The notes below the pieces were generated by a model, which searched no databases, was not told where the DNA came from, and was given only the letters and a program-made list of their open reading frames with translations. From positions 186,001 through 250,000 of the forward strand of contig JAIOOW010000002.1 of assembly GCA_021414205.1 (NCBI GenBank): DNA of 64,000 nucleotides, in the 5' to 3' direction. The DNA is from Candidatus Anderseniibacteriota bacterium. GTDB taxonomy: Bacteria; Patescibacteria; Andersenbacteria; UBA10190. Every line of letters starts with the position of its first letter. Positions within the stretch are counted from its first letter, which is position 1. Positions 8,120-16,783 of the stretch are shown here, piece after piece. The position numbers and the translations under genes were made by a program.

Positions 8120-9400
8120 TTATTTAGAGCTAAAAGATAGAACAGATTCGCCGGATGATACCCCGGATACAATTTCGTCATATCCGTTTGTTCCGCGAAT
8201 GCCAACCTGAACTGGTTGCTGATGAGACGAATGCTCTCCATCTGGAATATTTACAAAGTATGCATCACCATTCGAGAATACTGCATCGCTTGGCACTGCA
8301 AGCACATTTTTCTTCTCCGCTACCGGAATTGCAATATTTGCAGTCATCCCGGAAATAATAGCAGCATCTTGCTTTACAAATTCAAGGGTAATTCCATACG
8401 ATGCTACTCCCGAATCAATCGTTGCGGCAGGATCAATAGATGTAACGGTCGCATCAAATACTTGAGAACCCAGAGCGTCGATCGTAATATTCGCATGCTG
8501 CCCTACTTGAATACTTGCAATATCTTTTTCGGAAACACTCGCTGTAATTTTAAGAGCACTCGATAGCAATGTTGCGCTTGCCTTAGCCGGGGATGCATAT
8601 TCTCCAACATGCACATCTACAGAACTAAGCACTCCTGAAACAGGGGAACGCAAAATTGTTTTACTAAGCACCGCATTTTGATATCCAAGCTGAGCCTGAT
8701 TTACAGATAAGTCTCCGGAAGCATTGATCGTGCTTGATTTAAGCGTTTGAGAAACCTGCGCTGAAGCTACTTGGGATTCCGCGCTCGATTCCGCTTGCTT
8801 TACGCTTGCCTGCAATGCATGAAGGGTGGTAACTGCTTCATTATAGCTATTCTTTGCCGCAGCAAGCGCTTGTGCCGCTGTAATATATGTCACCGAAGTA
8901 GTATCAATATCTCCGTCGTTGCTCACATCCGTAAAAATATCCTGCATCTTATTCATATACGTGCGAGTATCCAGCACTTTTTGCGTGGCATTTGCAATAC
9001 TTGCCGCATCTGCCTTCTTCAGCTGAGCTAACGCCGTTTGCGCATTTACAAGCCCCTGTTGCGCGGTCTCTTGATCGCCGATCACCACAGCGTTAGCACT
9101 TGCACGCTGCATCGCAATATCTGAGGCATCAAGCGTTGCAAGTACTTGACCGGCCTTTACCGTATCCCCTTTTTGCACAAGGACTGTTTTTACAATTCCG
9201 CTTGTTCCGAACGCAAGTTCATGAGTATCAACAGCTTCCACTTGCCCTGTCGTAGATACTTCTTGCACAACATCGTGGTTGCCAATCGTAACAGCGTGCA
9301 TGGCAGGAGCCGGCGTCATGACGACGCGTACGCCAAACCAAGCAGCCACGACAAGAACCACAATCGCGATACTTCCTATAATGATGTTATTTTTGCTCAT
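8120..9400 (-). CDS. HlyD/RND-type membrane fusion protein
   Basis: 426 aa: N-terminal membrane anchor (about 6-27), lipoyl half with TSGIVKTVLVQKGDTVKAGQ, a long Ala/Gln-rich coiled-coil hairpin (about 105-235), second lipoyl half ILRSPVSGVLSSVDVHVGEY, and beta-barrel plus membrane-proximal domains. The layout is that of RND/ABC-type adaptors, longer than the neighbouring adaptor. It overlaps the marR gene by 14 bp, so translation is coupled to the regulator. Two different adaptors for one MFS pump is unusual; one may serve another transporter outside the window. Confidence 0.85.
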   Translation of the reverse strand: MSKNNIIIGSIAIVVLVVAAWFGVRVVMTPAPAMHAVTIGNHDVVQEVSTTGQVEAVDTHELAFGTSGIVKTVLVQKGDTVKAGQVLATLDASDIAMQRASANAVVIGDQETAQQGLVNAQTALAQLKKADAASIANATQKVLDTRTYMNKMQDIFTDVSNDGDIDTTSVTYITAAQALAAAKNSYNEAVTTLHALQASVKQAESSAESQVASAQVSQTLKSSTINASGDLSVNQAQLGYQNAVLSKTILRSPVSGVLSSVDVHVGEYASPAKASATLLSSALKITASVSEKDIASIQVGQHANITIDALGSQVFDATVTSIDPAATIDSGVASYGITLEFVKQDAAIISGMTANIAIPVAEKKNVLAVPSDAVFSNGDAYFVNIPDGEHSSHQQPVQVGIRGTNGYDEIVSGVSSGESVLSFSSK

Positions 9401-9800
9401 ATAATTTTTCCAAAATAGTGATAAAGTTTTCTGTCTCTTTTTTATTTAAAACCTTCAATACGTCTTTTAAATGCTTCGACATTATTTGATACGACTTCTT
9501 TAATTCCGCCTGACCTTTTTTCGTAATCTTGAGCCGTACTATTCTGCGGTCACTTGTATCCGCAACCCTGTCCAAATACTCACCTTTCGAAAGATGGTCT
9601 ATTAAGGCTGTTGCGGAAGGAGGTGCTACGCACAAGTACCCGGAGACATCTTTCATCAGGGGGTTTTTATGTTCATGGACGAATTTGAGAGTCTGCAATT
9701 GCCCGGGAGAAAGTGTAATTCCCTCTGCGGACTTCATATACTCCTTCGTCTGCTTCGCGACGCCGAATATAAGTGTTATTAAATGGTCTAATTGTTCCAT
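9387..9800 (-). CDS. MarR-family transcriptional regulator
   Basis: 137-aa winged-helix dimer. LSPGQLQTLKFVHEH leads into the HTH; the wing region DRVADTSDRRIVRLKITKKG carries the DxRxxR-type signature of MarR proteins, and the C-terminal helices dimerise. It is the first gene of the efflux operon. A perfect 6-bp inverted repeat just downstream of its -10 box is the likely operator, so the protein should repress its own operon and be released by a ligand. Ligand unknown. Confidence 0.92.
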   Translation of the reverse strand: MEQLDHLITLIFGVAKQTKEYMKSAEGITLSPGQLQTLKFVHEHKNPLMKDVSGYLCVAPPSATALIDHLSKGEYLDRVADTSDRRIVRLKITKKGQAELKKSYQIMSKHLKDVLKVLNKKETENFITILEKLYEQK

Positions 9801-9808
9801 ATATCAAA

Positions 9809-9825
9809 TAGTTAGATTAACTAAC
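9809..9825. promoter_or_regulatory. Probable MarR operator
   Basis: Inverted repeat TAGTTA-gat-TAACTA (9809-9823), overlapping a second one GTTAG-N5-CTAAC (9811-9825). It lies between the -10 box and the marR start codon, ideal for autorepression. Confidence 0.65.
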
Positions 9826-9853
9826 ATAATACACGACGTGATAAAATTGTCAA
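9826..9853 (-). promoter_or_regulatory. Promoter of the marR-efflux operon
   Basis: Minus strand: TTGACA (9848-9853), 16 bp, TATTAT (9826-9831), followed directly by the operator palindrome. Confidence 0.65.
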
Positions 9854-9860
9854 TATCCAG

Positions 9861-9866
9861 TATTAT
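9861..9866 (+). promoter_or_regulatory. -10 box before the 9877 beta-propeller gene
   Basis: TATTAT with 10 nt to the ATG; no Shine-Dalgarno. Confidence 0.45.
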
Positions 9867-9876
9867 GTAATGCAAT

Positions 9877-10941
9877 ATGTCATTAAAAATCGGCTTATTT
9901 ACGGTATTTTCTTTGGTATGTCTTTCTATTGCTGGATTTGCGACATACATATTTTTTACAAACGAGCCGAGGATATCTCAAGAAACTCATAAGCTCTTTG
10001 GGCAATTGCCGATATCAAAAACAATACAAGATATCCAGCAATTCACTAATCCGAGCCCATCGCCAACACCAAGTGCTCCGCAAGAATTTAGCACCGTATG
10101 GTTTACAGATTATTCCGGCGATCGCATCACCGCGATCAATCGCGCAACAGGCCAAGTAGCGTGGAATCAAGTATTCGCGTTTCCATCTATTACAGAAAGT
10201 GGCCAGGCGTCCAACGTCGAATTCATGACCATTGCACCCAATGGCGATATTATGGCAACAACATCGAACGGCATGCTGATTCAGGAATTAGACCGCACAA
10301 GCCATGAGGTCGTATGGCAATATGGCGTATTAAACCAGCAATATTGCGACAAATGCTTGCACCAACCCAAAAAAGCATATTTATTTAATAACGGCACAGA
10401 AGTATTAGTAACAGACGCAAATAACAGGCGCGTTATCATTATTAATAAAGCTACAAAGCAAATTGTCTGGCAATACGGGCATAAGGCGGAGATGAAGGAT
10501 GCTGTGGGGTATTTAAAAGGAAATCGGTTCGCCATGCCGCTCGATGATCAAGGTTCTCGAATTTTAATTTCCGACACGCTTACAAATAAAATTATGATCA
10601 TTGATCGAGCGACGAAAAATATCGTGTGGCAGTGGCAAGATATTCAAGGCAAATGGCTGCAAAACGTGTTCCCAAATGCAGACGGAACATTTGTAGCGGA
10701 AGATCATTTAAAAAATGAGGTGTTTGAAGTGAATGAAAATGGCCAAATCCTATGGACCTTGCACCAACTCAAGGACGGATCAACGCTAAACTATCCAACA
10801 GATGCCATCAAGCTCGGAAACGGAAATATTCTCATTGCAGAAGGTGGTAAGCGCAGAATTATTGAAGTAAATCCGCAGACCGGCGAAATCGTATGGCAAT
10901 ACAACAAAGCGGGGCTTATCACGTCAATCGCGGTCGAATAA
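9877..10941 (+). CDS. Membrane-anchored PQQ/arylsulfotransferase-like beta-propeller protein
   Basis: 354 aa. N-terminal membrane segment (about 5-28), a Pro/Ser linker NPSPSPTPSAPQEF, then repeated blades of the form IDRATKNIVWQW, INKATKQIVWQY and VNPQTGEIVWQY. These TGxIVWQY-type repeats are typical of PQQ-like or arylsulfotransferase-type propellers. It is extracytoplasmic. A CDKC pair around residue 160 could form a disulfide. The catalytic histidines of true arylsulfotransferases are not obvious, so a binding or scaffold role is equally possible. It ends 2 bp before the convergent MBL-fold gene. Confidence 0.75.
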   Translation: MSLKIGLFTVFSLVCLSIAGFATYIFFTNEPRISQETHKLFGQLPISKTIQDIQQFTNPSPSPTPSAPQEFSTVWFTDYSGDRITAINRATGQVAWNQVFAFPSITESGQASNVEFMTIAPNGDIMATTSNGMLIQELDRTSHEVVWQYGVLNQQYCDKCLHQPKKAYLFNNGTEVLVTDANNRRVIIINKATKQIVWQYGHKAEMKDAVGYLKGNRFAMPLDDQGSRILISDTLTNKIMIIDRATKNIVWQWQDIQGKWLQNVFPNADGTFVAEDHLKNEVFEVNENGQILWTLHQLKDGSTLNYPTDAIKLGNGNILIAEGGKRRIIEVNPQTGEIVWQYNKAGLITSIAVE

Positions 10942-10943
10942 CA

Positions 10944-11513
10944 CTATTTCGTTTTAAATTTCGGACCATGCCCGGGGATTACAAAATCGGACTGCGCAAG
11001 AACAAGCGCCCGACTTTTCACAAGCTCGTCTACATCCGTTGCATACACATCTGACTGCGTATCGCCTTTCCACCAGAACACATCGCCACAGATTGCGACA
11101 CCCCCCTCTTCCGTCGTCACGAATATCGTCAAACTATCATACGTATGCCCGGGAGTTGGTTGAATGCGAATTAATTCGTGCAACGACTTGGGATTCGTAT
11201 CATAATCAACACCATTCCACATTGCCCACGCATCAACAACAGGAACATCTGCGAACATCCCGGAATTGCGATTGTGGTCCAAATGATGGTGCGTATGAAT
11301 AACGTGCGTAATATCAGAAACGTTCACGCCACGCACTTTCAAAGCATCAACAATATCTGATTGTTTTTCTACCGTTCCGGGATCAACGATGATCACCAAA
11401 TCATCAGTGCGTATCAACACAATATTCGGTCGATATCGGGCAGTTCCATGTTGTTTCAGGCTTGCTTCATCGGCAAACCCCCCTATAAGCACATCCAATC
11501 TCACCTTAGCCAT
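10944..11513 (-). CDS. Metallo-beta-lactamase-fold hydrolase
   Basis: 189 aa from the ATG at 11513 (MAKVRLDVLIGG); a 9-codon longer start exists but adds an unrelated head. The metal motif HTHHHLDH is followed by PTPGHTYDS (third metal His), AICGDVFWW (bridging Asp) and IPGHGPKF (last His). All zinc ligands are therefore present. The small size and GTARYRPNIVLI strand resemble the MBLAC1-like or generic hydrolase group. Substrate unknown. It is monocistronic and convergent with the propeller gene. Confidence 0.85.
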   Translation of the reverse strand: MAKVRLDVLIGGFADEASLKQHGTARYRPNIVLIRTDDLVIIVDPGTVEKQSDIVDALKVRGVNVSDITHVIHTHHHLDHNRNSGMFADVPVVDAWAMWNGVDYDTNPKSLHELIRIQPTPGHTYDSLTIFVTTEEGGVAICGDVFWWKGDTQSDVYATDVDELVKSRALVLAQSDFVIPGHGPKFKTK

Positions 11514-11565
11514 ATAATGACAGTAAACTAATCTATACAACCTAGCAAAATCAATCGAAAAACAG

Positions 11566-11571
11566 TATTAT
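11566..11571 (+). promoter_or_regulatory. -10 box before the C39-like peptidase gene
   Basis: TATTAT, 9 nt before the ATG at 11581. Confidence 0.45.
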
Positions 11572-11580
11572 TGAGAACAC

Positions 11581-12807
11581 ATGCGTATTGTTTGGAAAAA
11601 GGTGACTAGCATCGTCGTGTTAGCTAGTATGTTCTTCGCGGTTGCTTTGCAATCTGCGCAGGCTGTTACATGCACTGATGCCGAAAGCTGTAATGCAGCT
11701 ATTAAAGTTCTCCAAGCAAAACTGGCCCAGGGCCAGCAAAAAATTAACGAGAAACAACAAACTGCCTACAGCTACAAACAGGCTTTAGCAGATTTAGGGA
11801 GCAAGCTCCAAACAACCCAAACTCAAATCAAAGACACGCAAGGCAAGATAGCAGATACTTCAACTCAGATTGACCAGGTGTCAGGATACATAGATTCCGA
11901 ACAGCAGCAGCTTACCCAACTCCAAGCACAGCTCGAATCTGAAATCGTGCAGTTGTATACAGAATCGCAAACACCTCAGCTTGCCATCCTTCTTTCCGGT
12001 TCTTCGTTTTCCGAAGTAACTAACGACATGGACTACTTAAAGCAATTACAAGACAACATCCAGAAACGAGTGAATGATACACGCGCACTACAAGCGGACT
12101 TGCAACAGCAGAAAGATAATCTCCAAAAACAAAAAGATTCTTTAAGTAATCTCCACGAGAACTTAACGGGGCACCAAAAAGATTTGTCGTATCAAACGAA
12201 TCAAACGAATTATTTACTATCCGCAACCAAAGCGCAGATTCAATCATATGCAGCAGACCAAGCAGTCATTAAGCAGCAAATTGCAGAAACGCAACGAAAG
12301 TTACAGAACTTAGTAGCTCAAGCCCATTGGGGAAATGATATCGTATCTGCTCCCGCAGAATCCTGGTCGTACAATCAATTAAATTATTACGACACACTCG
12401 GATACAGTCCGTACACCGTGCATGATTATGGATGCCTTATCACTTCGCTTGCCATGGTTGCCACAAAAAAGGGATACCATATCACCCCTGCGCAAATTGC
12501 AAATCATCCAAGCTGGTTTACTCGAGGCGGATATGCAAACACAAACGCAGTTGCATCAGGTGTCGGCCTTTCTATTCAAGAAAAAGCTGGGGTTAATTGG
12601 GCGACCGTCGACGATGAGCTCAAGGCAGGACACCCAGTTATCGTCAGCATCTACCTACCTCAAGTAGGCGCAATTAATTCCGACGGATCATCCCACTTTA
12701 TCGTCATACAAGGAAAGGTTGGCAACTCATACCAAATGCAGGACCCGCTCGGACAAAATAGAAGCTATGGATTAAATTATGTTCGCTCAATGATTATTTT
12801 ACGATAA
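11581..12807 (+). CDS. Secreted coiled-coil protein with C39-like peptidase domain
   Basis: 408 aa. Signal peptide (1-28, cleavage near SAQAVT), a long Gln-rich coiled coil (about 45-250) of the PcsB/EnvC type, and a C-terminal papain-like domain. DYGCLITSLAMV gives the catalytic Cys, GSSHFIVI the His and MQDPLG the Asp, the C39_2 arrangement. In related proteins the coiled coil docks to FtsEX-type regulators and the peptidase cuts cell-wall peptides or bacteriocins. Here it most likely acts on peptidoglycan or a secreted peptide at the cell surface. It is followed after 10 bp by a holin-like gene. Confidence 0.8.
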   Translation: MRIVWKKVTSIVVLASMFFAVALQSAQAVTCTDAESCNAAIKVLQAKLAQGQQKINEKQQTAYSYKQALADLGSKLQTTQTQIKDTQGKIADTSTQIDQVSGYIDSEQQQLTQLQAQLESEIVQLYTESQTPQLAILLSGSSFSEVTNDMDYLKQLQDNIQKRVNDTRALQADLQQQKDNLQKQKDSLSNLHENLTGHQKDLSYQTNQTNYLLSATKAQIQSYAADQAVIKQQIAETQRKLQNLVAQAHWGNDIVSAPAESWSYNQLNYYDTLGYSPYTVHDYGCLITSLAMVATKKGYHITPAQIANHPSWFTRGGYANTNAVASGVGLSIQEKAGVNWATVDDELKAGHPVIVSIYLPQVGAINSDGSSHFIVIQGKVGNSYQMQDPLGQNRSYGLNYVRSMIILR

Positions 12808-12813
12808 TACTAT
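12808..12813 (+). promoter_or_regulatory. -10 box before the holin-like gene
   Basis: TACTAT with only 4 nt to the ATG at 12818, overlapping the stop region of the upstream gene. Confidence 0.35.
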
Positions 12814-12817
12814 TTTT

Positions 12818-13162
12818 ATGAATATCTTTTTAAAATGGATTGTAAATGCACTCGCCGTCATTCTTACAGCATATGTATTACCCGGCGTTGCAGTAACCGG
12901 TCTTGGCACAGCGCTCTTGGTTGCGCTCGTGCTTGGTTTATTAAATATTTTAATTAAACCATTCCTAATCCTCCTTACTCTGCCGATAACAATCCTAACT
13001 CTCGGATTATTTACGTTTATTATTAATGCGGTGTTAGTGATGCTCACCAGCAGGATCGTTCCCGGGTTTTTTGTTCAGGATTTTTGGTACGGGTTACTAT
13101 TTAGCTTAGTATTCTCTATTGTTACATCAGCATTCTCAGCACTAGAGCAGCAAACAAACTAA
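12818..13162 (+). CDS. Phage-holin-family (4-TM) membrane protein
   Basis: 114 aa with four hydrophobic segments. The central NILIKPFLILLTLPITILTL pattern is diagnostic for the four-TM holin superfamily IV family (PF04020). These are widespread chromosomal membrane proteins, and no lysis role should be inferred from the family name. Gene is 10 bp behind the peptidase gene and probably cotranscribed. Confidence 0.85.
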   Translation: MNIFLKWIVNALAVILTAYVLPGVAVTGLGTALLVALVLGLLNILIKPFLILLTLPITILTLGLFTFIINAVLVMLTSRIVPGFFVQDFWYGLLFSLVFSIVTSAFSALEQQTN

Positions 13163-13168
13163 CGATAC

Positions 13169-13197
13169 TTGCAATTTTATCAATATCGTTTCATAAT
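13169..13197 (+). promoter_or_regulatory. Promoter of the 13341 propeller gene
   Basis: TTGCAA (13169-13174), 17 bp, CATAAT (13192-13197). The predicted leader is about 137 nt, much longer than at core genes. Confidence 0.5.
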
Positions 13198-13340
13198 GCG
13201 ATATTAGCTTTTTAAGGCTAAGTCGTTCTTTACAACAGATGTAGGGCAATTGTGTTTTAGAAAGGGACCAATATCGCCTTGCGAACAGTGAATTGCGTTG
13301 AAATCCACAGCTCACCCCTCAAAAGTTTCGGAGAATTCAG

Positions 13341-14462
13341 ATGATGAGATGGATCGCATGCGCCCTGTTACTGGTATCGGCGAATACCTTGCTGGCCCAC
13401 CCCGGCCACAAGCATGCCAAAGGAGAACGGATCGTGATGATCAATGAAAACTTCGCCGAGGAGCAGAAGACAGACGGCCAAGGCGACTGGGTATTCAAAT
13501 ACCGATCAGACCTCTCGACCGTTCCGGTGGAAGAACGATTTCTCTTGGCTGCCCACGGCGGCTTTGCCACTGACCCCGCTACGAACATCACCTACTTCGG
13601 ACTGCCAGGCACCGGGGTCATTCAAATCTCTCCGGACCTCACTTCGATGAAGGTCATTGGCGGGGACACGGGCCTGTTTAATCCTCAAGGAGAATTGTGG
13701 AACTACCACAATACTTGCATTGTGGATCATGCGGGCACGAAGTATCTAGGACTTGCCGGAAATAACTCGGGTCGCGTCTGGGTGGTTGGGTTAGATGGAA
13801 AAATCCACAACACCTTCACCGCGCCGCCCGAAGGCAATGGCCAGGGCGCAACCGATCTTGTCCAAATTCCCAAAAGCGGAAATCTCAAGATCACGTACGG
13901 ATATGGTGATAACTTCATCTACGAGGCATCGCCATTTGCAGGCGACTTGAACCAAGGCGTTTGGAATCCAGGACGCTTCGGCGGCAAAGGACCGCGCGAA
14001 AAAACAGGCGTATTCAACACCCCGCACGGCATCGCGCTGTTTCCAGGAGGAGAAAGGATTGCAATCGCCGACCGCGGATATGGCCGGGTTCAGATTACAA
14101 ACCTGGAAGGTGTGGTAGAAACTGTGTGGGATCTCAAGAGAGATGACGGAAAGTGGCCGCTCCCCTGCGATGTCAATTTTTCTCCAGACGGCACGCTTGC
14201 CGTTGTAGGCAACCTGGATGACGCTAATGGGAAACCGGCAAACTTCCTCATCGTGGATACAAAAACTGGCAAGACGCTTTCGAGCGTCACACCAGCAACG
14301 CTTGGTGTTCCCAACAGTCGCCACATCCACAATACAACATTCCGCTACGTGGACATCGGCGACGGTAAAACGGAAGTGTACGTACTGTGCTTGTTCTGGA
14401 ACCCGGGAGGTTACGGAGTATTCCAGAAAGTCCAGCCATGGCACAAACCGGCGACGACATAA
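13341..14462 (+). CDS. Secreted NHL/six-bladed beta-propeller protein (orphan, G+C-rich)
   Basis: 373 aa. Signal peptide of about 19 residues ending SANTLLA, then a His-rich mature N-terminus HPGHKHAKGE that could bind metal. The rest is a propeller with blades such as NTPHGIALFPGGERIAIADR and DVNFSPDGTLAVVGNLD; conserved His/Trp/Asn pairs (ELWNYHNTC, SRHIHNTTF) recur. Base composition is visibly richer in G+C than the flanking genes, and it has a good Shine-Dalgarno (GGAG, 7 nt to ATG), a promoter and a terminator of its own. It is probably a horizontally acquired single-gene unit. Function unknown; a binding or lactonase-like propeller is possible. Confidence 0.8.
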   Translation: MMRWIACALLLVSANTLLAHPGHKHAKGERIVMINENFAEEQKTDGQGDWVFKYRSDLSTVPVEERFLLAAHGGFATDPATNITYFGLPGTGVIQISPDLTSMKVIGGDTGLFNPQGELWNYHNTCIVDHAGTKYLGLAGNNSGRVWVVGLDGKIHNTFTAPPEGNGQGATDLVQIPKSGNLKITYGYGDNFIYEASPFAGDLNQGVWNPGRFGGKGPREKTGVFNTPHGIALFPGGERIAIADRGYGRVQITNLEGVVETVWDLKRDDGKWPLPCDVNFSPDGTLAVVGNLDDANGKPANFLIVDTKTGKTLSSVTPATLGVPNSRHIHNTTFRYVDIGDGKTEVYVLCLFWNPGGYGVFQKVQPWHKPATT

Positions 14463-14493
14463 CGTCATCGCCAATAATAACCTTTTGATCGCA

Positions 14494-14527
14494 CGGCGCG
14501 CTTCACACCAGAAGCCGCCGTTTTTTT
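14494..14527 (+). terminator. Intrinsic terminator of the 13341 gene
   Basis: Stem formed by CGGCGCGCTTC and GAAGCCGCCG with one bulge, followed by seven T. Confidence 0.75.
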
Positions 14528-14532
14528 ATATA

Positions 14533-14590
14533 TAAAAAAACGCCTGCCGCTGGGTGTATCGCTCACGCAATACAAGAACAACGACAGGCG
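14533..14590 (-). terminator. Intrinsic terminator of the 14608 gene
   Basis: Minus strand: CGCCTGTCG paired with CGGCAGGCG across a long loop, followed by seven T. Back to back with the plus-strand terminator. Confidence 0.55.
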
Positions 14591-14607
14591 GGCAACGCGA
14601 CCACGCA

Positions 14608-14853
14608 CTACTTCTTCGGAATCGGACCCTTCCAAATCAAGTCCTCTGGAATTCGGAAGTCGAACGGGACTTCGATCACGAGCGGAACATCCGGTCCATC
14701 GATGCAATTCACGCCCGGATCCAGAACGACCACTTTGGTTTTCGGAAAGATTCGATGCTTCTGGTCTCGAAAATCCTTACTCGAAAATCCAGCTTGAACC
14801 ATGCCCGCCATCGCGATCCACGCCAATACAGGTACCAACACAAACTTTCGCAT
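14608..14853 (-). CDS. Small secreted orphan protein, 81 aa
   Basis: Not recognised. The start at 14853 is set by a Shine-Dalgarno AAGGGG 10 nt upstream and by a clean signal peptide MRKFVLVPVLAWIAMAGMVQA. The mature part is about 60 residues with a single cysteine and ends KGPIPKK. A longer reading frame upstream runs into the promoter and is not used. Own near-consensus promoter and own terminator. Exported protein of unknown role; composition like the convergent 13341 gene, so the two may have arrived together. Confidence 0.7.
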   Translation of the reverse strand: MRKFVLVPVLAWIAMAGMVQAGFSSKDFRDQKHRIFPKTKVVVLDPGVNCIDGPDVPLVIEVPFDFRIPEDLIWKGPIPKK

Positions 14854-14901
14854 CTTCGAAACCCCTTGATGAAACGTGCAAACCACCACCGCAATTTCTG
14901 G

Positions 14902-14929
14902 ATTATAATGCAAAATACATAGTTGTCAA
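14902..14929 (-). promoter_or_regulatory. Near-consensus sigma70-like promoter
   Basis: Minus strand: TTGACA (14924-14929), 16 bp, TATAAT (14902-14907). Both hexamers are perfect, among the strongest-looking promoters of the window. Confidence 0.75.
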
Positions 14930-14964
14930 TACTAGGAGTGACTTACAATACATACCCATACCTG

Positions 14965-14970
14965 TAATAC
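14965..14970 (+). promoter_or_regulatory. -10 box before GT2 gene 14978
   Basis: TAATAC, 7 nt before the ATG; no Shine-Dalgarno. Confidence 0.4.
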
Positions 14971-14977
14971 TAGATAT

Positions 14978-15673
14978 ATGAAAACACCTCTTGTAAGCGT
15001 TCTTGTTGCTGCGTATAACTCCGAAGATTTTATAGAAGACGCCCTACAAAGCGTGTGGGACCAAACATACAAGAATTACGAAATTATTGTGGTGAATGAC
15101 GGATCAACTGATACAACAGCATCAAAACTGAACCAATGGAAACATAGAATAACTATTATAGAGAAAGAAAATGGCGGCATTGCGAGTGCTCGCAATGCAG
15201 GACTCGCCGCAACAAAAGGCAATTTTATCGCAATTCTTGATGCTGATGATGTATGGCTGCCAACAAAACTTTCCGAACAAATGGAATATTTTCGGAGCCA
15301 CCCCGCTGTAAGCATTGTTTTTTCTTTAGCTCAAAACGTATTGCACAAAGATCTTGTGCATAGGAATAATATATCGCCAAAGCCATTCCCAATCATAGCG
15401 GCTCATATACCCGGAAACTGCATGGTGAGAAAAAATATATTCAATCAGATCGGATATTTTAACGAATCCATAATTTTAGGAGAGTTTGCAGAATGGTACG
15501 GCAAAGCATTGAACGCAAATATCAAGATGGGCTGCGTTGATTCCCTGCTACTCCTTCGGCGCATTCACGGAAATAACATTGGAATCAAGGAAAAGAAGCG
15601 CTTTAACGATTACCTCCATATTTTAAAAAGAAAGATCGATGCCCAAAAAGCGCCTGCAGAATCGTCCGACTAA
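14978..15673 (+). CDS. GT2-family glycosyltransferase
   Basis: 231 aa, GT-A fold. VSVLVAAYNSEDFIEDAL starts the nucleotide-binding strand; VVNDGSTD and ILDADDVW (DxD metal site) follow, then NGGIASARNAGL. It transfers a sugar from a nucleotide-sugar to an unknown acceptor, probably a lipid-linked or surface glycan. Its last 51 bp overlap tail to tail with the nucleotidyltransferase gene of the opposite operon. It is related to the two GT2 genes of that operon, so it may belong to the same system in spite of its strand. Confidence 0.88.
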   Translation: MKTPLVSVLVAAYNSEDFIEDALQSVWDQTYKNYEIIVVNDGSTDTTASKLNQWKHRITIIEKENGGIASARNAGLAATKGNFIAILDADDVWLPTKLSEQMEYFRSHPAVSIVFSLAQNVLHKDLVHRNNISPKPFPIIAAHIPGNCMVRKNIFNQIGYFNESIILGEFAEWYGKALNANIKMGCVDSLLLLRRIHGNNIGIKEKKRFNDYLHILKRKIDAQKAPAESSD

Positions 15674-16783
15674 TTGAGAAAATCTCAGCGCCACAATCGC
15701 AGGAACTGCCATAAGCGACGGAGTTTGGCATAAAAATTTCAAGAATCTGCCAACTTGCTTCATACTGTTCTCGATAGTATATGGCCGGGATAGCGATTTC
15801 ACATACCGCCACCAATACAGCTCAATTGCCGGAATAATTCGAGTATATGTATCTTTCGATTCCAAATACGTCATTCGCCGATCAGGAAGCGAAACGGGGG
15901 TGTTTTGCAACTGATCAAGAACCCATTCGGGAATATCAACAAACGATTGATCGCTTAAGTATCGCAATGCAACACCGACCGATAGCGTCGTACGCATGCG
16001 TTGAGAAAGATCCACGACAAAACGCCAATCTACTTGCCCGGAACGAATAATAAATACCGCATCAAGTATCCACTTTAACTGAATACCATCTTTTCCATTC
16101 CAACCCAGTGCATGAGCGCACACATGGACTACATGGTAACTAGAAGAAAGCGTCATCGCCTTGCGATTCTGAATACCGATATGTTGAGTACCCTCGGCAA
16201 GCATCGCCCAATCGTCATCTTGTAAATACCCGTGCAATAGATGGCAATGCATATCCAAAATTCCCGACGAAGTATACAAACTCATCTCATGAAAAAAGTC
16301 TGACTGAAACAATTCGATAGCAGTATGCGTGCGATAGGCCGGATAGCGCTTGCATATCAGACCGATTGCTTCTGAGAAGCGATGCGCTGGAATCATCATA
16401 TCTACATCATCGATTGAGCGCGCACCGATATCATTTCCATAATATAAAAAAATAAACGCCGCCCCCTTAAGCAGCATAAAAGGAATACTATTACTATCGA
16501 GCACATCCATTACTTTTTCTGCCTCATTAAGCAGTAAAGAATTTTTAAGCCACGAAGCCTGATACGCATTTTTACATACCGTAATCCATGCATCTTCCGG
16601 AAGAAGTCGCAGGAGCTTCCTATATGCAAACGGGAATAGCCGTAGGCTTCCATGGTCTAAATCCTCATAGTTGCCAGCAACAGCCTTCCACTGATTCCAC
16701 AACGCAGAAAACTGATCATCCGGAGCAAGCAGTGCCCGAATAAGCAGCCCCTGTGTCGCACTCGGAAATACAAATATGCTCAT
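15623..16783 (-). CDS. Nucleotidyltransferase family protein (NTP_transf_5-like)
   Basis: 386 aa. The core LLKGAAFIFLYYGNDIGARS followed by DDVDMMIP shows the G-x-D-x-D-type metal site of the uncharacterised nucleotidyltransferase family PF14907. Members often sit beside PqqD-like, HprK-like and ABC transporter genes in lasso-peptide or related modification clusters, exactly the setting here. The reaction is probably nucleotidyl transfer to a peptide, protein or sugar; the true substrate is unknown. It is the last gene of the minus-strand operon, overlapping the ABC transporter gene by 4 bp. Confidence 0.8.
   Translation of the reverse strand: MSIFVFPSATQGLLIRALLAPDDQFSALWNQWKAVAGNYEDLDHGSLRLFPFAYRKLLRLLPEDAWITVCKNAYQASWLKNSLLLNEAEKVMDVLDSNSIPFMLLKGAAFIFLYYGNDIGARSIDDVDMMIPAHRFSEAIGLICKRYPAYRTHTAIELFQSDFFHEMSLYTSSGILDMHCHLLHGYLQDDDWAMLAEGTQHIGIQNRKAMTLSSSYHVVHVCAHALGWNGKDGIQLKWILDAVFIIRSGQVDWRFVVDLSQRMRTTLSVGVALRYLSDQSFVDIPEWVLDQLQNTPVSLPDRRMTYLESKDTYTRIIPAIELYWWRYVKSLSRPYTIENSMKQVGRFLKFLCQTPSLMAVPAIVALRFSQLVGRFCRRFLGIDLSF

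Noticed and set aside
12818..13162. Holin-like gene as evidence of a prophage
   Set aside because: PF04020 proteins are ordinary chromosomal membrane proteins and no other phage gene is near.
13791..14474. 227-aa minus-strand frame inside the 13341 propeller gene
   Set aside because: Antisense shadow made possible by the higher G+C content; no start signals and no recognisable protein.
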